From: Immundisolibacter sp049322795
GTDB taxonomy: Bacteria > Pseudomonadota > Gammaproteobacteria > Immundisolibacterales > Immundisolibacteraceae
Direction of reading: 5' to 3'
Length of the DNA stretch: 64,000 nucleotides
Assembly (NCBI GenBank): GCA_049322795.1
Contig: JBMOQH010000014.1
Span: 1 to 64,000 of the forward strand
Shown here: positions 18,301-26,962 of the stretch, piece after piece
How the letters are laid out: each line of letters starts with the position of its first letter
How positions within the stretch are numbered: the first letter of the stretch is position 1
Translations under genes and position numbers: made by a program
The notes under the pieces: generated by a model
Database searches by the model: none
The model's input: the letters and a program-made list of their open reading frames with translations, nothing else
Told to the model about the DNA's origin: nothing

Positions 18301-18312
18301 GCCCCCACCGCA

Positions 18313-19464
18313 CTACTCGTGATAATCCATCGCCTTGAAACCGTGCCGCTTGATCAGCTCGTCCCGCTCGGCGGACTTAAGATCCTCGCGCACCATTTCT
18401 GCGACCAGTTCCGCGAAGCTGGTTTTCGGCACCCAGCCAAGCTTCTGCCGAGCCTTGGTCGGGTCGCCGAGCAGCGTTTCGACCTCCGTCGGACGGAAGT
18501 AGCGCGGGTCGACGGCGACGACGACCCGCCCCGTGGGAGCAGCGCCCTCGCCGCGAATTTCGGCGGCCGTTGATCGCGGCGAGGGCGCCGCTCCCACGGA
18601 TTCCAGAGTGCCTGTTTCATCGACACCCTCGCCTTGCCAACGGATTTGCATGCCAAGTTCCCGCGCCGCGGCGTCGACGAAATCGCGCACGCTGTATTGC
18701 ACGCCGGTGGCGATGACGAAATCTTCCGGCTGGTCCTGTTGCAGCATCAGCCACTGCATTTCGACATAGTCCCGCGCGTGGCCCCAGTCGCGCTTGGCGT
18801 CGAGGTTGCCCAGGTACAGGCAGTCCTGCAGGCCGAGCTTTATGCGCGCCAGCGCCCGGGTGATCTTGCGCGTGACGAAGGTCTCGCCGCGCAGCGGGCT
18901 CTCGTGGTTGAACAGGATGCCGTTGCAGGCGTACATGCCGTACGCCTCGCGGTAGTTGACGACGATCCAGTAGCCGTACAGCTTGGCCACCGCGTAGGGG
19001 CTGCGCGGGTAGAACGGCGTCGTTTCGCGCTGCGGGGTTTCCTGCACCAGGCCGTACAGCTCCGACGTGGACGCCTGATAGAAACGGGTTTTCTTCTCCA
19101 GGCCCAGGATGCGGATGGCCTCCAGCAGGCGCAGCACGCCCACGGCATCCGAGTTGGCGGTGTACTCCGGCTCCTCGAAGCTGACCGCGACGTGGCTTTG
19201 CGCCGCCAGGTTGTAGATCTCGTCCGGCTGCACGTCCTGCACGATGCGCACCAGGCTGGACGAGTCGGTCAGGTCGCCGTAGTGCAGGATGAAGTTGCGG
19301 TTGTCGACGTGCGGGTCCTGATACAGGTGGTCGATGCGGTCGGTGTTGAACAGCGAGCTGCGGCGCTTGATGCCGTGCACCTCGTAGCCCTTGCCAAGCA
19401 GCAGCTCGGCCAGGTAGGCGCCGTCCTGGCCCGTTATGCCGGTAATGAGGGCCTTCTTTTTCAT
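18313..19464 (-). CDS. gmd: GDP-mannose 4,6-dehydratase with in-frame REPIN insertion
   Basis: Encodes 383 aa from ATG 19464 (MKKKALITGITGQDG, the canonical start). It removes water from GDP-D-mannose to give GDP-4-keto-6-deoxymannose, the first step to GDP-L-fucose. Motifs: NADP-binding GITGQDGAYLAE, ASTSELYGLVQETPQ with the catalytic Thr-Ser-Glu, YAVAKLYGYW (YxxxK), and FRPTEVETLLGDP near the C-terminus. Residues about 290-311 (ESVGAAPSPR through EIRGEGAAP) are encoded by a REPIN and replace the variable loop just before VVAVDPRYFRP. The frame is kept, so activity is likely. It is first in the leftward operon. Confidence 0.93.
   Translation of the reverse strand: MKKKALITGITGQDGAYLAELLLGKGYEVHGIKRRSSLFNTDRIDHLYQDPHVDNRNFILHYGDLTDSSSLVRIVQDVQPDEIYNLAAQSHVAVSFEEPEYTANSDAVGVLRLLEAIRILGLEKKTRFYQASTSELYGLVQETPQRETTPFYPRSPYAVAKLYGYWIVVNYREAYGMYACNGILFNHESPLRGETFVTRKITRALARIKLGLQDCLYLGNLDAKRDWGHARDYVEMQWLMLQQDQPEDFVIATGVQYSVRDFVDAAARELGMQIRWQGEGVDETGTLESVGAAPSPRSTAAEIRGEGAAPTGRVVVAVDPRYFRPTEVETLLGDPTKARQKLGWVPKTSFAELVAEMVREDLKSAERDELIKRHGFKAMDYHE
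18533..18597. repeat. REPIN inside the gmd coding region
   Basis: A type-A REP at 18533-18558 (one stem mismatch) and an inverted type-A REP at 18572-18597 are separated by 13 nt. Unlike the hybrid A/B copies elsewhere in the window, both halves are type A. The 65-bp unit lies wholly in gmd and is translated without a stop on the coding strand. Confidence 0.9.
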
Positions 19465-19583
19465 GTCTGCTCCGTCGGGGAAAAGGAATCCGCGCACAAC
19501 CATGCCTGAAGATTATGAAAGGAGGTCATGCACAAGCCGGGCCACATAAAATGGTCCCCTCGGTCATTCGCCATCTTCAAGAC

Positions 19584-20588
19584 ATGGACAGCAGCGATCT
19601 GAACGTCATCCGCGCCCTGCTGGACTGGGTCGGCGCCGGCGGGCGCGGGCATCTGGTCACGGTGGTGCAAACCTGGGGCTCCTCGCCGCGGCCGGTCGGC
19701 TCGCTGCTGGCGGTGGGCGGGCCGGGTCAGCTCATGGGATCGGTGTCCGGCGGCTGCGTGGAGGATGACCTGATCGCCCGGCTGCGCGATGGCAAGGTCG
19801 CGGCGAGCCATCCGGAACGGGTCGTGTACGGCGTCACGCGCGAGGAAGGCGAGCGCTTCGGGCTGCCCTGCGGCGGCACGCTGGAGCTGGTGTGCGAGCC
19901 CATCCGCGAAACGTCTGCGCTGGCGCCGGTGCGCGACGCGCTCGAACAGCGCCGCGCCGTGTGCCGAGAGCTCGACGTCGAATCCGGCACCAGCCGCCTG
20001 CTGCCGGCCGACACGCACACCGCCGCCTGCCAGGTAAAAGGCAACATCCTGCGCAAGGTGTTCGGCCCGCAATGGCAGCTGATCATCATCGGCGCGGCGG
20101 AGCTGTCGCGCTGCATCGCCCAGCTGGCGCAGGCGCTCGACTACCACGTGCTGGTGTGCGAGCCACGCCAGGACTATGCCGCCGCCTGGGACGTGCCGGG
20201 CACGGAAGTCGTCGCCGGCCTGCCGGACGACGTGATCCGCGCGCGCGTCACGGACGAGCGCTCGGCGGTGATCACGCTCACCCACGACCCGCGCGTGGAC
20301 GACCTGGCGCTGGTCGAGGCGCTGGAGTCGCCGGCCTTCTACGTGGGCGCGCTCGGCTCGCAGCGCACCACGGACAAGCGCCTCGAACGCCTGCGCGAAC
20401 TCGACCTGCCGGAAGCGGCCATCGTCCGCCTGCACGCGCCGATCGGCCTGCCGATCGGCTCGCACGCGCCGATGGAGATTGCCGTCGCCATCGCGGCCGA
20501 GCTGATCGCCGCCCGCAACGGCGCGCTGGCCAAGGCGCGCGCGGGCCTTCTGGACAACGCCACGCGCAAGGCGACGAGCGCCGCGTGA
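19584..20588 (+). CDS. XdhC/CoxI-family molybdoenzyme maturation protein
   Basis: Encodes 334 aa from ATG 19584 (an upstream in-frame ATG at 19551 is less likely). The N-terminal XdhC_CoxI domain has VVQTWGSSPRPVGSLLAV and MGSVSGGCVEDDL; the C-terminal Rossmann domain has IIIGAAELSRCIAQ, ITLTHDPRVDDLAL and YVGALGSQRTTDKR. XdhC proteins bind molybdenum cofactor and aid its sulfuration or insertion into xanthine-dehydrogenase-type enzymes. It overlaps the next gene (MocA-like) as GTGA, so the pair is one functional unit. The molybdoenzyme subunits themselves are not in the window. Confidence 0.9.
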   Translation: MDSSDLNVIRALLDWVGAGGRGHLVTVVQTWGSSPRPVGSLLAVGGPGQLMGSVSGGCVEDDLIARLRDGKVAASHPERVVYGVTREEGERFGLPCGGTLELVCEPIRETSALAPVRDALEQRRAVCRELDVESGTSRLLPADTHTAACQVKGNILRKVFGPQWQLIIIGAAELSRCIAQLAQALDYHVLVCEPRQDYAAAWDVPGTEVVAGLPDDVIRARVTDERSAVITLTHDPRVDDLALVEALESPAFYVGALGSQRTTDKRLERLRELDLPEAAIVRLHAPIGLPIGSHAPMEIAVAIAAELIAARNGALAKARAGLLDNATRKATSAA

Positions 20589-21163
20589 GCACCCCTACCG
20601 TCGGCATCCTGCTGGCCGCCGGCGCGGGCACGCGCTTTGGCGGCGGCAAGCTGCTGGCGCCGCTGCACGGCAAACCGCTGGTGCTGCACGCGCTGGCCGT
20701 GTTGCACGCGGTGGTGCCCAACGTGCTGGCCGTGGTCCGCCCGGGGGACGAGGTTCTGCACGAGCTGCTGCGGGCGGCCGGCGCACGAGTGCTGATCTGC
20801 CCGCAAGCCGCCGACGGCATGGGCCACAGCCTGGCCTGCGCGGCGCGCGAGCTTCCTCCCGGTGCCCCGGCCCTGGTCGCGCTCGGTGACATGCCGACAA
20901 TCGCGCCCGATACGGTGCGCTGCATTCACGATGCAGTGGACGCCGGCGCAGTCATCGCCGTGCCGGTTTATCGCGGCCGTCGCGGGCACCCGGTCGGGTT
21001 CGCGGGCGGGTTGGTGCCCGAGCTTGCCACCCTGAATGGCGACCAGGGCGCGCGCACCCTGCTGCGCCGGTATGCCAAGCAGGTGCAGGACATCGAAGTC
21101 GATGATCCCGGCTGCATCGCCGACATCGACACCGAGGCGGATCTGGCCGCAGCCGGCAATTGA
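20585..21163 (+). CDS. MobA/MocA-like molybdenum cofactor nucleotidyltransferase
   Basis: Encodes 192 aa from GTG 20585. It has the nucleotidyltransferase signature ILLAAGAGTRFGGGK, then ALGDMPTIAP with the metal-binding Asp, and RGHPVGF. Family members use CTP or GTP to make the dinucleotide form of molybdopterin; the coupling to xdhC points to the CTP-dependent (MocA) form used by xanthine-dehydrogenase-family enzymes. It overlaps xdhC by 4 bp. After it, 279 bp contain only a weak 6-bp hairpin (21171-21187) before the DUF1329 gene. Confidence 0.87.
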   Translation: MSTPTVGILLAAGAGTRFGGGKLLAPLHGKPLVLHALAVLHAVVPNVLAVVRPGDEVLHELLRAAGARVLICPQAADGMGHSLACAARELPPGAPALVALGDMPTIAPDTVRCIHDAVDAGAVIAVPVYRGRRGHPVGFAGGLVPELATLNGDQGARTLLRRYAKQVQDIEVDDPGCIADIDTEADLAAAGN

Positions 21164-21442
21164 GCCCCCTCGCCAGTCAATCTGGCGCGGAAAAAACAGT
21201 GGTTCGCTTGGGATTGACCCGCCCGGCGCGGTATCCTTGTGCCCCGTGGCCGGCCCTGGCGCCGGTTGCTCGCCTGCTTTCACCCCATCGAGTACAGGCA
21301 GCCCCTGGTTCATCGCAACCGGGCGGGATGGCCTTTTTCTGCACGCAGCCGGAGGTCTGTCATCAACCCCGTCGAAACGCTCGCGCGTAATCCTCGCGGC
21401 CGGCAGCACCCGTCGGCACCCACCCACTGGACAAGGAAAGCC

Positions 21443-22690
21443 ATGTTCAAAGCTACCTCAACCGCCTTGGGCGTATTTGCCCTGACCGGCCTGTTGGCCA
21501 CCGCCCAGGCAGCGGACATTGCGGAAGGCACGGTCCTCAACGCCGCCAACATCGACGAGCTGAAGACCCAGACCTTCGCCGGCAAGCCGCTAGCCGAGCT
21601 GATCCTGCCGACGCAGGAAAAGATGATTCGCGAATTCGGCCTGCAGATGCGTCTGCGCGCACCCGAGGCGCTGGAAACCGACCCCCGCCTGGTCGCGGCC
21701 ACCAAGGCCAACGCCGGCAAGGCCACCGTCGGCGCTGGCCAGAAGCTGCAGGGCTTCGAGACCGGCATGCCGTTTGCCACCATCGACGCCAACAGCCCGG
21801 CCGATGGCATCAAGGTGGCGTACAACTTCATGCGCGGCCCGTGGTACGCCGACGTGATCGACTACAACCCAATGTACTTCGCGCTGATCAATGGCCAGAA
21901 GGGCTTCGAGCGCGAGCAGCACTGGCGCTTTGCCCGCTACCTGGCCGACGGCGCCATCAACCCGGCGCTGAAGGATCCCAAGGGTGAGATCGCCAAGTAC
22001 GAAGTGGTGCTCAACAAGTACCCGAACGACTCGCGTGGCCTCGGCGTGCTGACCATCCAGTACACCGACGCGCGCCTGCCGGACGTGTACGCCTACGTGC
22101 GCAGCGTGCGCCGCGTGCGCCGCCTGTCCAGCAACGCCTGGGCCGACCCTCTGTCCTCCACCGACCTGCTGAACGACGAGTCCTTCGGCATGAGCCTGGA
22201 CCCGTCCTGGTACCAGGATTGGAAGTTGGTAGGCAAGCGCTGGATCCTGGGTTCCGCCCATTCCACCGTGGCCGTGTCGACTGACGGCAACAACCGCTTC
22301 CCGATGATCGACATGACCAAGGCGCCCTACTGGAACGTGCTGGACGACTGGGAACCGCGCGAGGTGTACGTGGTCGAGGCCACGCCCGGTCAGGGTCACC
22401 TGCTCAGCCGCAAGGTGCAGTACTACGACGCCGACCTATACGCGCCGATGCTGCACTGGCAGGAGTTCTACGACAAGAAGAACGAGCTGTGGCGCATCGA
22501 GAACTGCAACTACCGTCCGACCAAGCGTGACGACGGCACCATGGCGCAGACGGTCACCTACGTGCCGGTTTACGACCTGCAGCGCCTGCATGCCACGATC
22601 GTGTTTGCCGACCCGAATGGCCGCCACAACTATGAGGGCGCCAAGGCGGCCGACTTCACGCCGGACGCCATTCCGCGCCTGATCAACTGA
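21443..22690 (+). CDS. DUF1329 outer-membrane lipoprotein-sorting-like protein
   Basis: Encodes 415 aa from ATG 21443, which follows a good ribosome site (AAGGAAAG). A signal peptide (about residues 1-23, cut near AQAADI) precedes a beta-rich mature region with WYADVIDYNPMYFAL, RRVRRLSSNAWADPL and LDDWEPREVYVVEATPG, typical of the DUF1329 family, which has a LolA/LolB-like fold. Members occur with hydrocarbon, steroid and RND-exporter genes in environmental Proteobacteria. The reaction or cargo is unknown. It stands alone, closed by a strong terminator. Confidence 0.85.
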   Translation: MFKATSTALGVFALTGLLATAQAADIAEGTVLNAANIDELKTQTFAGKPLAELILPTQEKMIREFGLQMRLRAPEALETDPRLVAATKANAGKATVGAGQKLQGFETGMPFATIDANSPADGIKVAYNFMRGPWYADVIDYNPMYFALINGQKGFEREQHWRFARYLADGAINPALKDPKGEIAKYEVVLNKYPNDSRGLGVLTIQYTDARLPDVYAYVRSVRRVRRLSSNAWADPLSSTDLLNDESFGMSLDPSWYQDWKLVGKRWILGSAHSTVAVSTDGNNRFPMIDMTKAPYWNVLDDWEPREVYVVEATPGQGHLLSRKVQYYDADLYAPMLHWQEFYDKKNELWRIENCNYRPTKRDDGTMAQTVTYVPVYDLQRLHATIVFADPNGRHNYEGAKAADFTPDAIPRLIN

Positions 22691-22723
22691 ACCGCCACCC
22701 GGCTTGACGCCGGGGCCTGCTGC

Positions 22724-22760
22724 AAAAGCCCGCCGGCACCACGCCGGCGGGCTTTTTTTT
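22724..22760 (+). terminator. rho-independent terminator of DUF1329 gene
   Basis: A 13-bp perfect stem (AAAGCCCGCCGGC, 22725-22737, with its complement at 22743-22755), a 5-nt loop and a run of eight T. It is 34 bp after the DUF1329 stop. Confidence 0.93.
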
Positions 22761-22830
22761 GCCCTGCCTCCCGATCGCCGGTGGTATGTTCCCCGGCCTT
22801 CCCCGGCACACGACAGCGAGAGGAGACCGC

Positions 22831-24075
22831 GTGGACAAGTCAGAATTTTTCGCCGATGCCATCCCTGGCAGCCGCGGCCCGCTGACCGGCCTGCACGTGC
22901 TCGAGGCCACCAATTACGCCTCCGGGCCGGTGTGCGGCATGATCCTGTCCGACCTCGGCGCCGAGTCCATCAAGTGCGAGCTGCCCGGCACGGGCGACCC
23001 GAACCGCTTCGTGCCGCCGTTCATCCGCGGCCAGCGCGACGGCGAATCGTCGGTGGTCTACAACAGCATGAACCGCGGCAAGCGCTGCGTGACGCTGGAC
23101 TTTCGCAAGCCCGAGGGGCAGGAACTGTTCCGCCGGCTGGCGGCCCGGGCCGACATCCTGATCGAGAACTTCGCCCCCGGCACCATGGACGCCTGGGGCC
23201 TGGGCTACGACGCCATCCGCGCCATCAAGCCCGACATCATCTACACCTCGATCTCCGGCTTCGGCCTGTACGGGCCGCTGTCGCACAAGCGCGGCTTCGA
23301 CCCGGTCGGCCAGGCCATGGGCGGCCTGATGAGCGTCACCGGCGAGGCCGGCGGGCGGCCGCTGCGCGCCGGCACGGTGATCGCCGACGACATGGCCGGC
23401 TGGCAGGCCGCCATCGGCACGCTCGCCGCCCTGCACCACCGCAACGCCACCGGCGAGGGCCAGCGCATCGACGCCTGCCTGACCGACTCGCAGCTGTACG
23501 CCACCTCCTACGGCATCATGGCGGCGGCCGAATGCGATTACATCTGGCAGCGCTCGGGCAACGCCATCGGCGGCGGCGCGCCCATGAACACCTACCGCAC
23601 CGCGGACGATCACTGGCTGTGCCTGTTCGCGCCGTTCGAGAAACAGTGGCGGGCGCTGTGCGCGGTCATCGGCAAGCCCGAGCTGGCCGACGACCCGCGC
23701 TGCAAGGACTGGGACGCCCGCGTGGCGAACGCCGAGTTCGTCGACCTCGAGGTCGCCGCCTGGATCGCCACGCAAACCGCCGGGCAGGCCGAGGCGACGC
23801 TGGAAGCGGCCGACATCGTCGCCGCGCCGGTGATGGACTTCGGCGATATCGTGAAATTTCCGCATTACCTCGCCCGCGACATGGTCGTGAAGGCCGAGCA
23901 CCCGGTGCACGGCCCCATCACCCACTACGGCGTCGCCACCAAGCACTCGCGCACGCCGGGCGGCGTGCGGCGGGCGGCGCCGCTGCTCGGCGAACACAAC
24001 GCCGAGGTGCTGGGCGGGGAGCTTGGCCTCGGCGAGGAAGAACTGGCCGACCTCAAGACCCGCAAGATCATCTGA
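22831..24075 (+). CDS. CaiB/BaiF-type CoA-transferase (family III)
   Basis: Encodes 414 aa from GTG 22831, which has a good ribosome site (GAGAGGAG). Motifs: LEATNYASGPVCGMILSDLGAESIKCE at the N-terminus (here LEATNYASGP and LSDLGAESIKCE), the family NRGKRCVTLDFRK, DILIENFAPGTMDAWGLGY, and GTVIADDMAGWQAA with the Asp that forms the acyl-anhydride intermediate. It transfers CoA between carboxylic acids. Substrate is unknown; the setting beside DUF1329 and hydrocarbon genes suggests activation of a hydrocarbon- or steroid-derived acid. The next gene begins 1 bp after its stop. Confidence 0.9.
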   Translation: MDKSEFFADAIPGSRGPLTGLHVLEATNYASGPVCGMILSDLGAESIKCELPGTGDPNRFVPPFIRGQRDGESSVVYNSMNRGKRCVTLDFRKPEGQELFRRLAARADILIENFAPGTMDAWGLGYDAIRAIKPDIIYTSISGFGLYGPLSHKRGFDPVGQAMGGLMSVTGEAGGRPLRAGTVIADDMAGWQAAIGTLAALHHRNATGEGQRIDACLTDSQLYATSYGIMAAAECDYIWQRSGNAIGGGAPMNTYRTADDHWLCLFAPFEKQWRALCAVIGKPELADDPRCKDWDARVANAEFVDLEVAAWIATQTAGQAEATLEAADIVAAPVMDFGDIVKFPHYLARDMVVKAEHPVHGPITHYGVATKHSRTPGGVRRAAPLLGEHNAEVLGGELGLGEEELADLKTRKII

Positions 24076-24076
24076 C

Positions 24077-25225
24077 ATGGCCCGCCCGCCGCGGCTGCTG
24101 GACCTCATCGGCAAGCTGGTCGGCACGCCGTCGGTCAGCAGCTTCGAGGCGGGCCTCGACCGCGGCAACCGGGCGGTCATCGACCTGCTGGCTACTTGGC
24201 TGGAGGACCTGGGCTTCGCGGTCGAGATCCAGGATCTGGGCACCGATCCCGCCAAGGCCAACCTCATCGCCACGCTCGGCACGGGCGACGACGGCCTGGT
24301 ACTGGCCGGCCACACCGACACCGTGCCCTGCGACCCGGCGCTGTGGCAGCGCGACCCGTTTCGCCTGCACGAGGCGGACGGGCGGCTGTATGGTCTTGGC
24401 ACCGCCGACATGAAAGCGTTTCTGGCGCTCGCCATCGAGGCGGTACGGGATGTCCGCGCCGCGGATCTCAACAAGCCGCTGGTGCTGCTGGCCACCGCCG
24501 ACGAGGAAAGCGGCATGCTCGGCGCCCGCCGCCTGACCGAGGCCGGCCGACGCCTCGGCCGGCACTGCATCGTCGGCGAACCGACCGGCCTCAAGCCCAT
24601 CCGGCAGCACAAGGGCATCTTCGACGAGCGCATTCGTCTTGTCGGCCGCAGCGGCCACAGCAGCGATCCGGCGCTCGGCAACAGCGCCCTCGAGGGCATG
24701 CACGCCGTCATCGGCGCCCTGCTGGCCTGGCGCCACGAACTGCAACAGCGCCATCGCGACCCGGCCTTTGCGGTGCCGGTGCCGACGCTCAACCTCGGCC
24801 ACATCCACGGCGGCGACAACCCGAACCGCATCTGCGGCGCCTGCGAGCTGACGCTCGATCTGCGCCCGCTGCCGGGCATGGACACCGCCGCGCTGCGCGA
24901 GGAACTGCACCAGCGCGTGCGCGCCGCGGTGGCACCGCGCGGTCTTCAGGTGCAGTTCGAGGCCATGTTCGACGGCCTGCCGCCGATGGCCACGGACGCC
25001 GACGCGCATATCGTGCGCCTGGCCGAACAGCTCGCCGGCAGCCCCGCCGGCGCCGCCGCCTTCGGCACCGAAGGCCCGTACTACAACGCGCTCGGCTGCG
25101 AGACGGTCATCCTCGGCCCCGGTGACATCGCCCAGGCGCACCAGCCGGACGAGTACCTGGCGCTCGACCGCCTCGCCCCGACCGTCGCGCTGCTGCGCGA
25201 AGCGGTGCGGCGCATCTGCTGCTGA
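24077..25225 (+). CDS. acetylornithine deacetylase-like M20 peptidase (ArgE family)
   Basis: Encodes 382 aa from ATG 24077. M20 metal ligands are visible: VLAGHTDTVPCD (His), YGLGTADMKAFLA (bridging Asp), TADEESGMLGA (catalytic Glu plus Glu ligand), HCIVGEPTGL, and QAHQPDEYLA (last His). The pattern matches the ArgE branch, which removes the acetyl group from N-acetylornithine. An argJ gene at 54124-55341 could already recycle acetyl groups, so the role of this ArgE-like enzyme in arginine synthesis is not certain. It may act on an amidated substrate related to the co-located CoA-transferase. Confidence 0.85.
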   Translation: MARPPRLLDLIGKLVGTPSVSSFEAGLDRGNRAVIDLLATWLEDLGFAVEIQDLGTDPAKANLIATLGTGDDGLVLAGHTDTVPCDPALWQRDPFRLHEADGRLYGLGTADMKAFLALAIEAVRDVRAADLNKPLVLLATADEESGMLGARRLTEAGRRLGRHCIVGEPTGLKPIRQHKGIFDERIRLVGRSGHSSDPALGNSALEGMHAVIGALLAWRHELQQRHRDPAFAVPVPTLNLGHIHGGDNPNRICGACELTLDLRPLPGMDTAALREELHQRVRAAVAPRGLQVQFEAMFDGLPPMATDADAHIVRLAEQLAGSPAGAAAFGTEGPYYNALGCETVILGPGDIAQAHQPDEYLALDRLAPTVALLREAVRRICC

Positions 25226-25268
25226 ACCACCTTAACCGCCGCTCAAGCCCCGCCGCAGCCCGCCGGAA

Positions 25269-25282
25269 TTGACACCGATCAA
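25269..25282. promoter_or_regulatory. FNR/ANR-like binding site upstream of ompW
   Basis: TTGACACCGATCAA matches the FNR consensus TTGAT-N4-ATCAA in 9 of 10 fixed positions. It lies 126 bp before the ompW start. E. coli ompW is FNR-regulated, which supports the reading; no -10/-35 pair was assigned with it. Confidence 0.4.
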
Positions 25283-25407
25283 GGGCGCCGCATCACGCGC
25301 CGGACTACCGTCAACAGTCGCCCCACGCACCTTGCCGACACTGCGCTGGAGCCCGCAGGAAGGCGGGCGGCGCGAACCGTGTTTCGCCAAACCAGAGGTG
25401 CAATCGA

Positions 25408-26094
25408 ATGACCGTGAACAAGAACTCTGCCTACACCGCGCTCGGCCTCGTCATGGCCATGGCCAGCGCCGCGCCGGCGCTCGCCTACGAGGCCGGCGAC
25501 ATCCTGGTCCGCGGCCGGGTGATCGCCGTCGATCCCCGCGAGGACAGCGGCACCGTGAAAAGCAACGCCGTGGGCCCGATCGCCGGGAGCGGGGCCGGGC
25601 TCGATTCCAGCATCGTGCCGGAGGTCGACTTCACCTATATGCTCACCCCGGCCTGGGGGGTCGAACTGATCCTCGCCTCCAGTTCGCATGACGCCAAGGG
25701 CACCGGCTCGCTGGCTGGAGTTGGCAAGCTGTTCGACGCGCGCACCCTGCCGCCGACGCTGACCCTGCAGTACCACTTCAACAGCAACGGCACCGTGCGC
25801 CCCTATGCCGGCGTTGGCCTCAACTACACCCTGTTCTTTAACGAGGACGCCACCTCGACGTTCAAGGGAGTCGGGGGCGGCAAGGCCAACGTGGAATTGG
25901 ACGATTCCTGGGGCCTCGCGGCCAACGCCGGCCTCGACATCGCCATCAACAAGGACTGGTTCGTCAACGCCGACGTCAAGTACATCGACATGGACACCAC
26001 CGCCACCATCAGGACCAACTCGCTGGGTCGCCTGAAGGTGGATGTGGACATCGACCCCTGGGTGTACGGCATCGGCATCGGCCGGCGCTTCTGA
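25408..26094 (+). CDS. OmpW-family outer-membrane protein
   Basis: Encodes 228 aa from ATG 25408. A signal peptide (about residues 1-27, APALAYEAGD) is followed by the OmpW hallmark start GDILVRGRVIAVDP, then eight predicted strands including VDFTYMLTPAWGVELI, RPYAGVGLNYTLFF and a terminal GIGIGRRF ending in Phe. OmpW forms a small barrel with a hydrophobic channel that lets small hydrophobic molecules enter. That fits the alkane hydroxylase and dehydrogenase genes just downstream. Confidence 0.93.
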   Translation: MTVNKNSAYTALGLVMAMASAAPALAYEAGDILVRGRVIAVDPREDSGTVKSNAVGPIAGSGAGLDSSIVPEVDFTYMLTPAWGVELILASSSHDAKGTGSLAGVGKLFDARTLPPTLTLQYHFNSNGTVRPYAGVGLNYTLFFNEDATSTFKGVGGGKANVELDDSWGLAANAGLDIAINKDWFVNADVKYIDMDTTATIRTNSLGRLKVDVDIDPWVYGIGIGRRF

Positions 26095-26116
26095 GGTCGC
26101 GCAGCGAACCTCTGCA

Positions 26117-26156
26117 CCATGCGGGCGTGGATGCCAATGGCACTACGCCCGCATGG
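26117..26156. terminator. bidirectional hairpin between convergent genes
   Basis: A 12-bp perfect stem (CCATGCGGGCGT at 26117-26128, complement at 26145-26156) encloses a further small stem (TGCCA/TGGCA). It lies in the 67 bp between convergent ompW and the methyltransferase, so it probably ends transcription from both sides. There is no T run. Confidence 0.55.
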
Positions 26157-26161
26157 CGTGC

Positions 26162-26854
26162 TCAACGCCGCCAAGCCACCCAGGCGGCCATCACAAGACC
26201 CTGGAAATAACGCGTCGGCGGGCCGAAACCGGCGGTGTCGAGCAACCCGGCGAGAGCGACATCGTCGATGGGCTGCGTTTCGGCGAGACGCGGCGCCATG
26301 CGCTCTTCCACCGCCTCGCGCGGCAGGCCGGACAGCACTTGCAGCGTTTTCCAGGCGTCCAGCACGGCGCCTGCGTTGCCCTCGCGATACAGGCTCGCCA
26401 GCAGCAGCGGCGCGCCGGGTTTGAGCCGCGCCGCGATCGCGCCAAGCAAGGCCGCCCGCGCATCGTCACCCTTCACGAAGTGCAGCACCAGAATCAGCGT
26501 CGCCGCATCGAATGGCGGCACCGGCGGCATCGTCTCGACCTGGCCGACCATCAGCTCCACGCGCTCCAGCACGCCCCCCTCCCCCAGCCGCGTCCGCGCC
26601 CGAGCCAGCATGTCGGCGGACGGGTCGACACCGACGAACCGCCACAGCGGCCCGGCGCTGGCCAGACGTGCGATTTCCTCCCCGGTGCCCGCGCCCACAC
26701 ACAGCACGCGGGCCGCGTCCGGCACCTGCGCACGCAACATGGCAGCGGTCAGCGCATGCAGGGTGTCGTAGCCCGGCACCAGCGTGCGGATACGCTGCTC
26801 GTAGTCGCCGGCACCGGCGCCGAAATCGTGCTGCGGGGTATTGGGATCAACCAT
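26162..26854 (-). CDS. SAM-dependent methyltransferase
   Basis: Encodes 230 aa from ATG 26854 (MVDPNTPQHDFGAGAGDYEQR). Motif I is ARVLCVGAGTGEEIARLA, motif II VGVDPSADMLARAR, and later LILVLHFVKGDDARAAL and LKPGAPLLLASL, typical of class-I methyltransferases related to tRNA-cmo5U-type proteins. The substrate cannot be told. It is convergent with ompW and divergent from the aldehyde dehydrogenase gene. Confidence 0.82.
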   Translation of the reverse strand: MVDPNTPQHDFGAGAGDYEQRIRTLVPGYDTLHALTAAMLRAQVPDAARVLCVGAGTGEEIARLASAGPLWRFVGVDPSADMLARARTRLGEGGVLERVELMVGQVETMPPVPPFDAATLILVLHFVKGDDARAALLGAIAARLKPGAPLLLASLYREGNAGAVLDAWKTLQVLSGLPREAVEERMAPRLAETQPIDDVALAGLLDTAGFGPPTRYFQGLVMAAWVAWRR

Positions 26855-26962
26855 GGAACTATCCGGCTCAAAACCCGAACGGCACACCACCAGGCCACAC
26901 CCGGCGGGCCGCCTTAACGCCCATTCAGTTTATAGTCGGCGCCCAGGCGCGGACCATGGAGG

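Noticed and set aside
21171..21187. Hairpin after the MocA-like gene as terminator
   Set aside because: The stem is only 6 bp and is followed by an A run, not a T run, on the coding strand.
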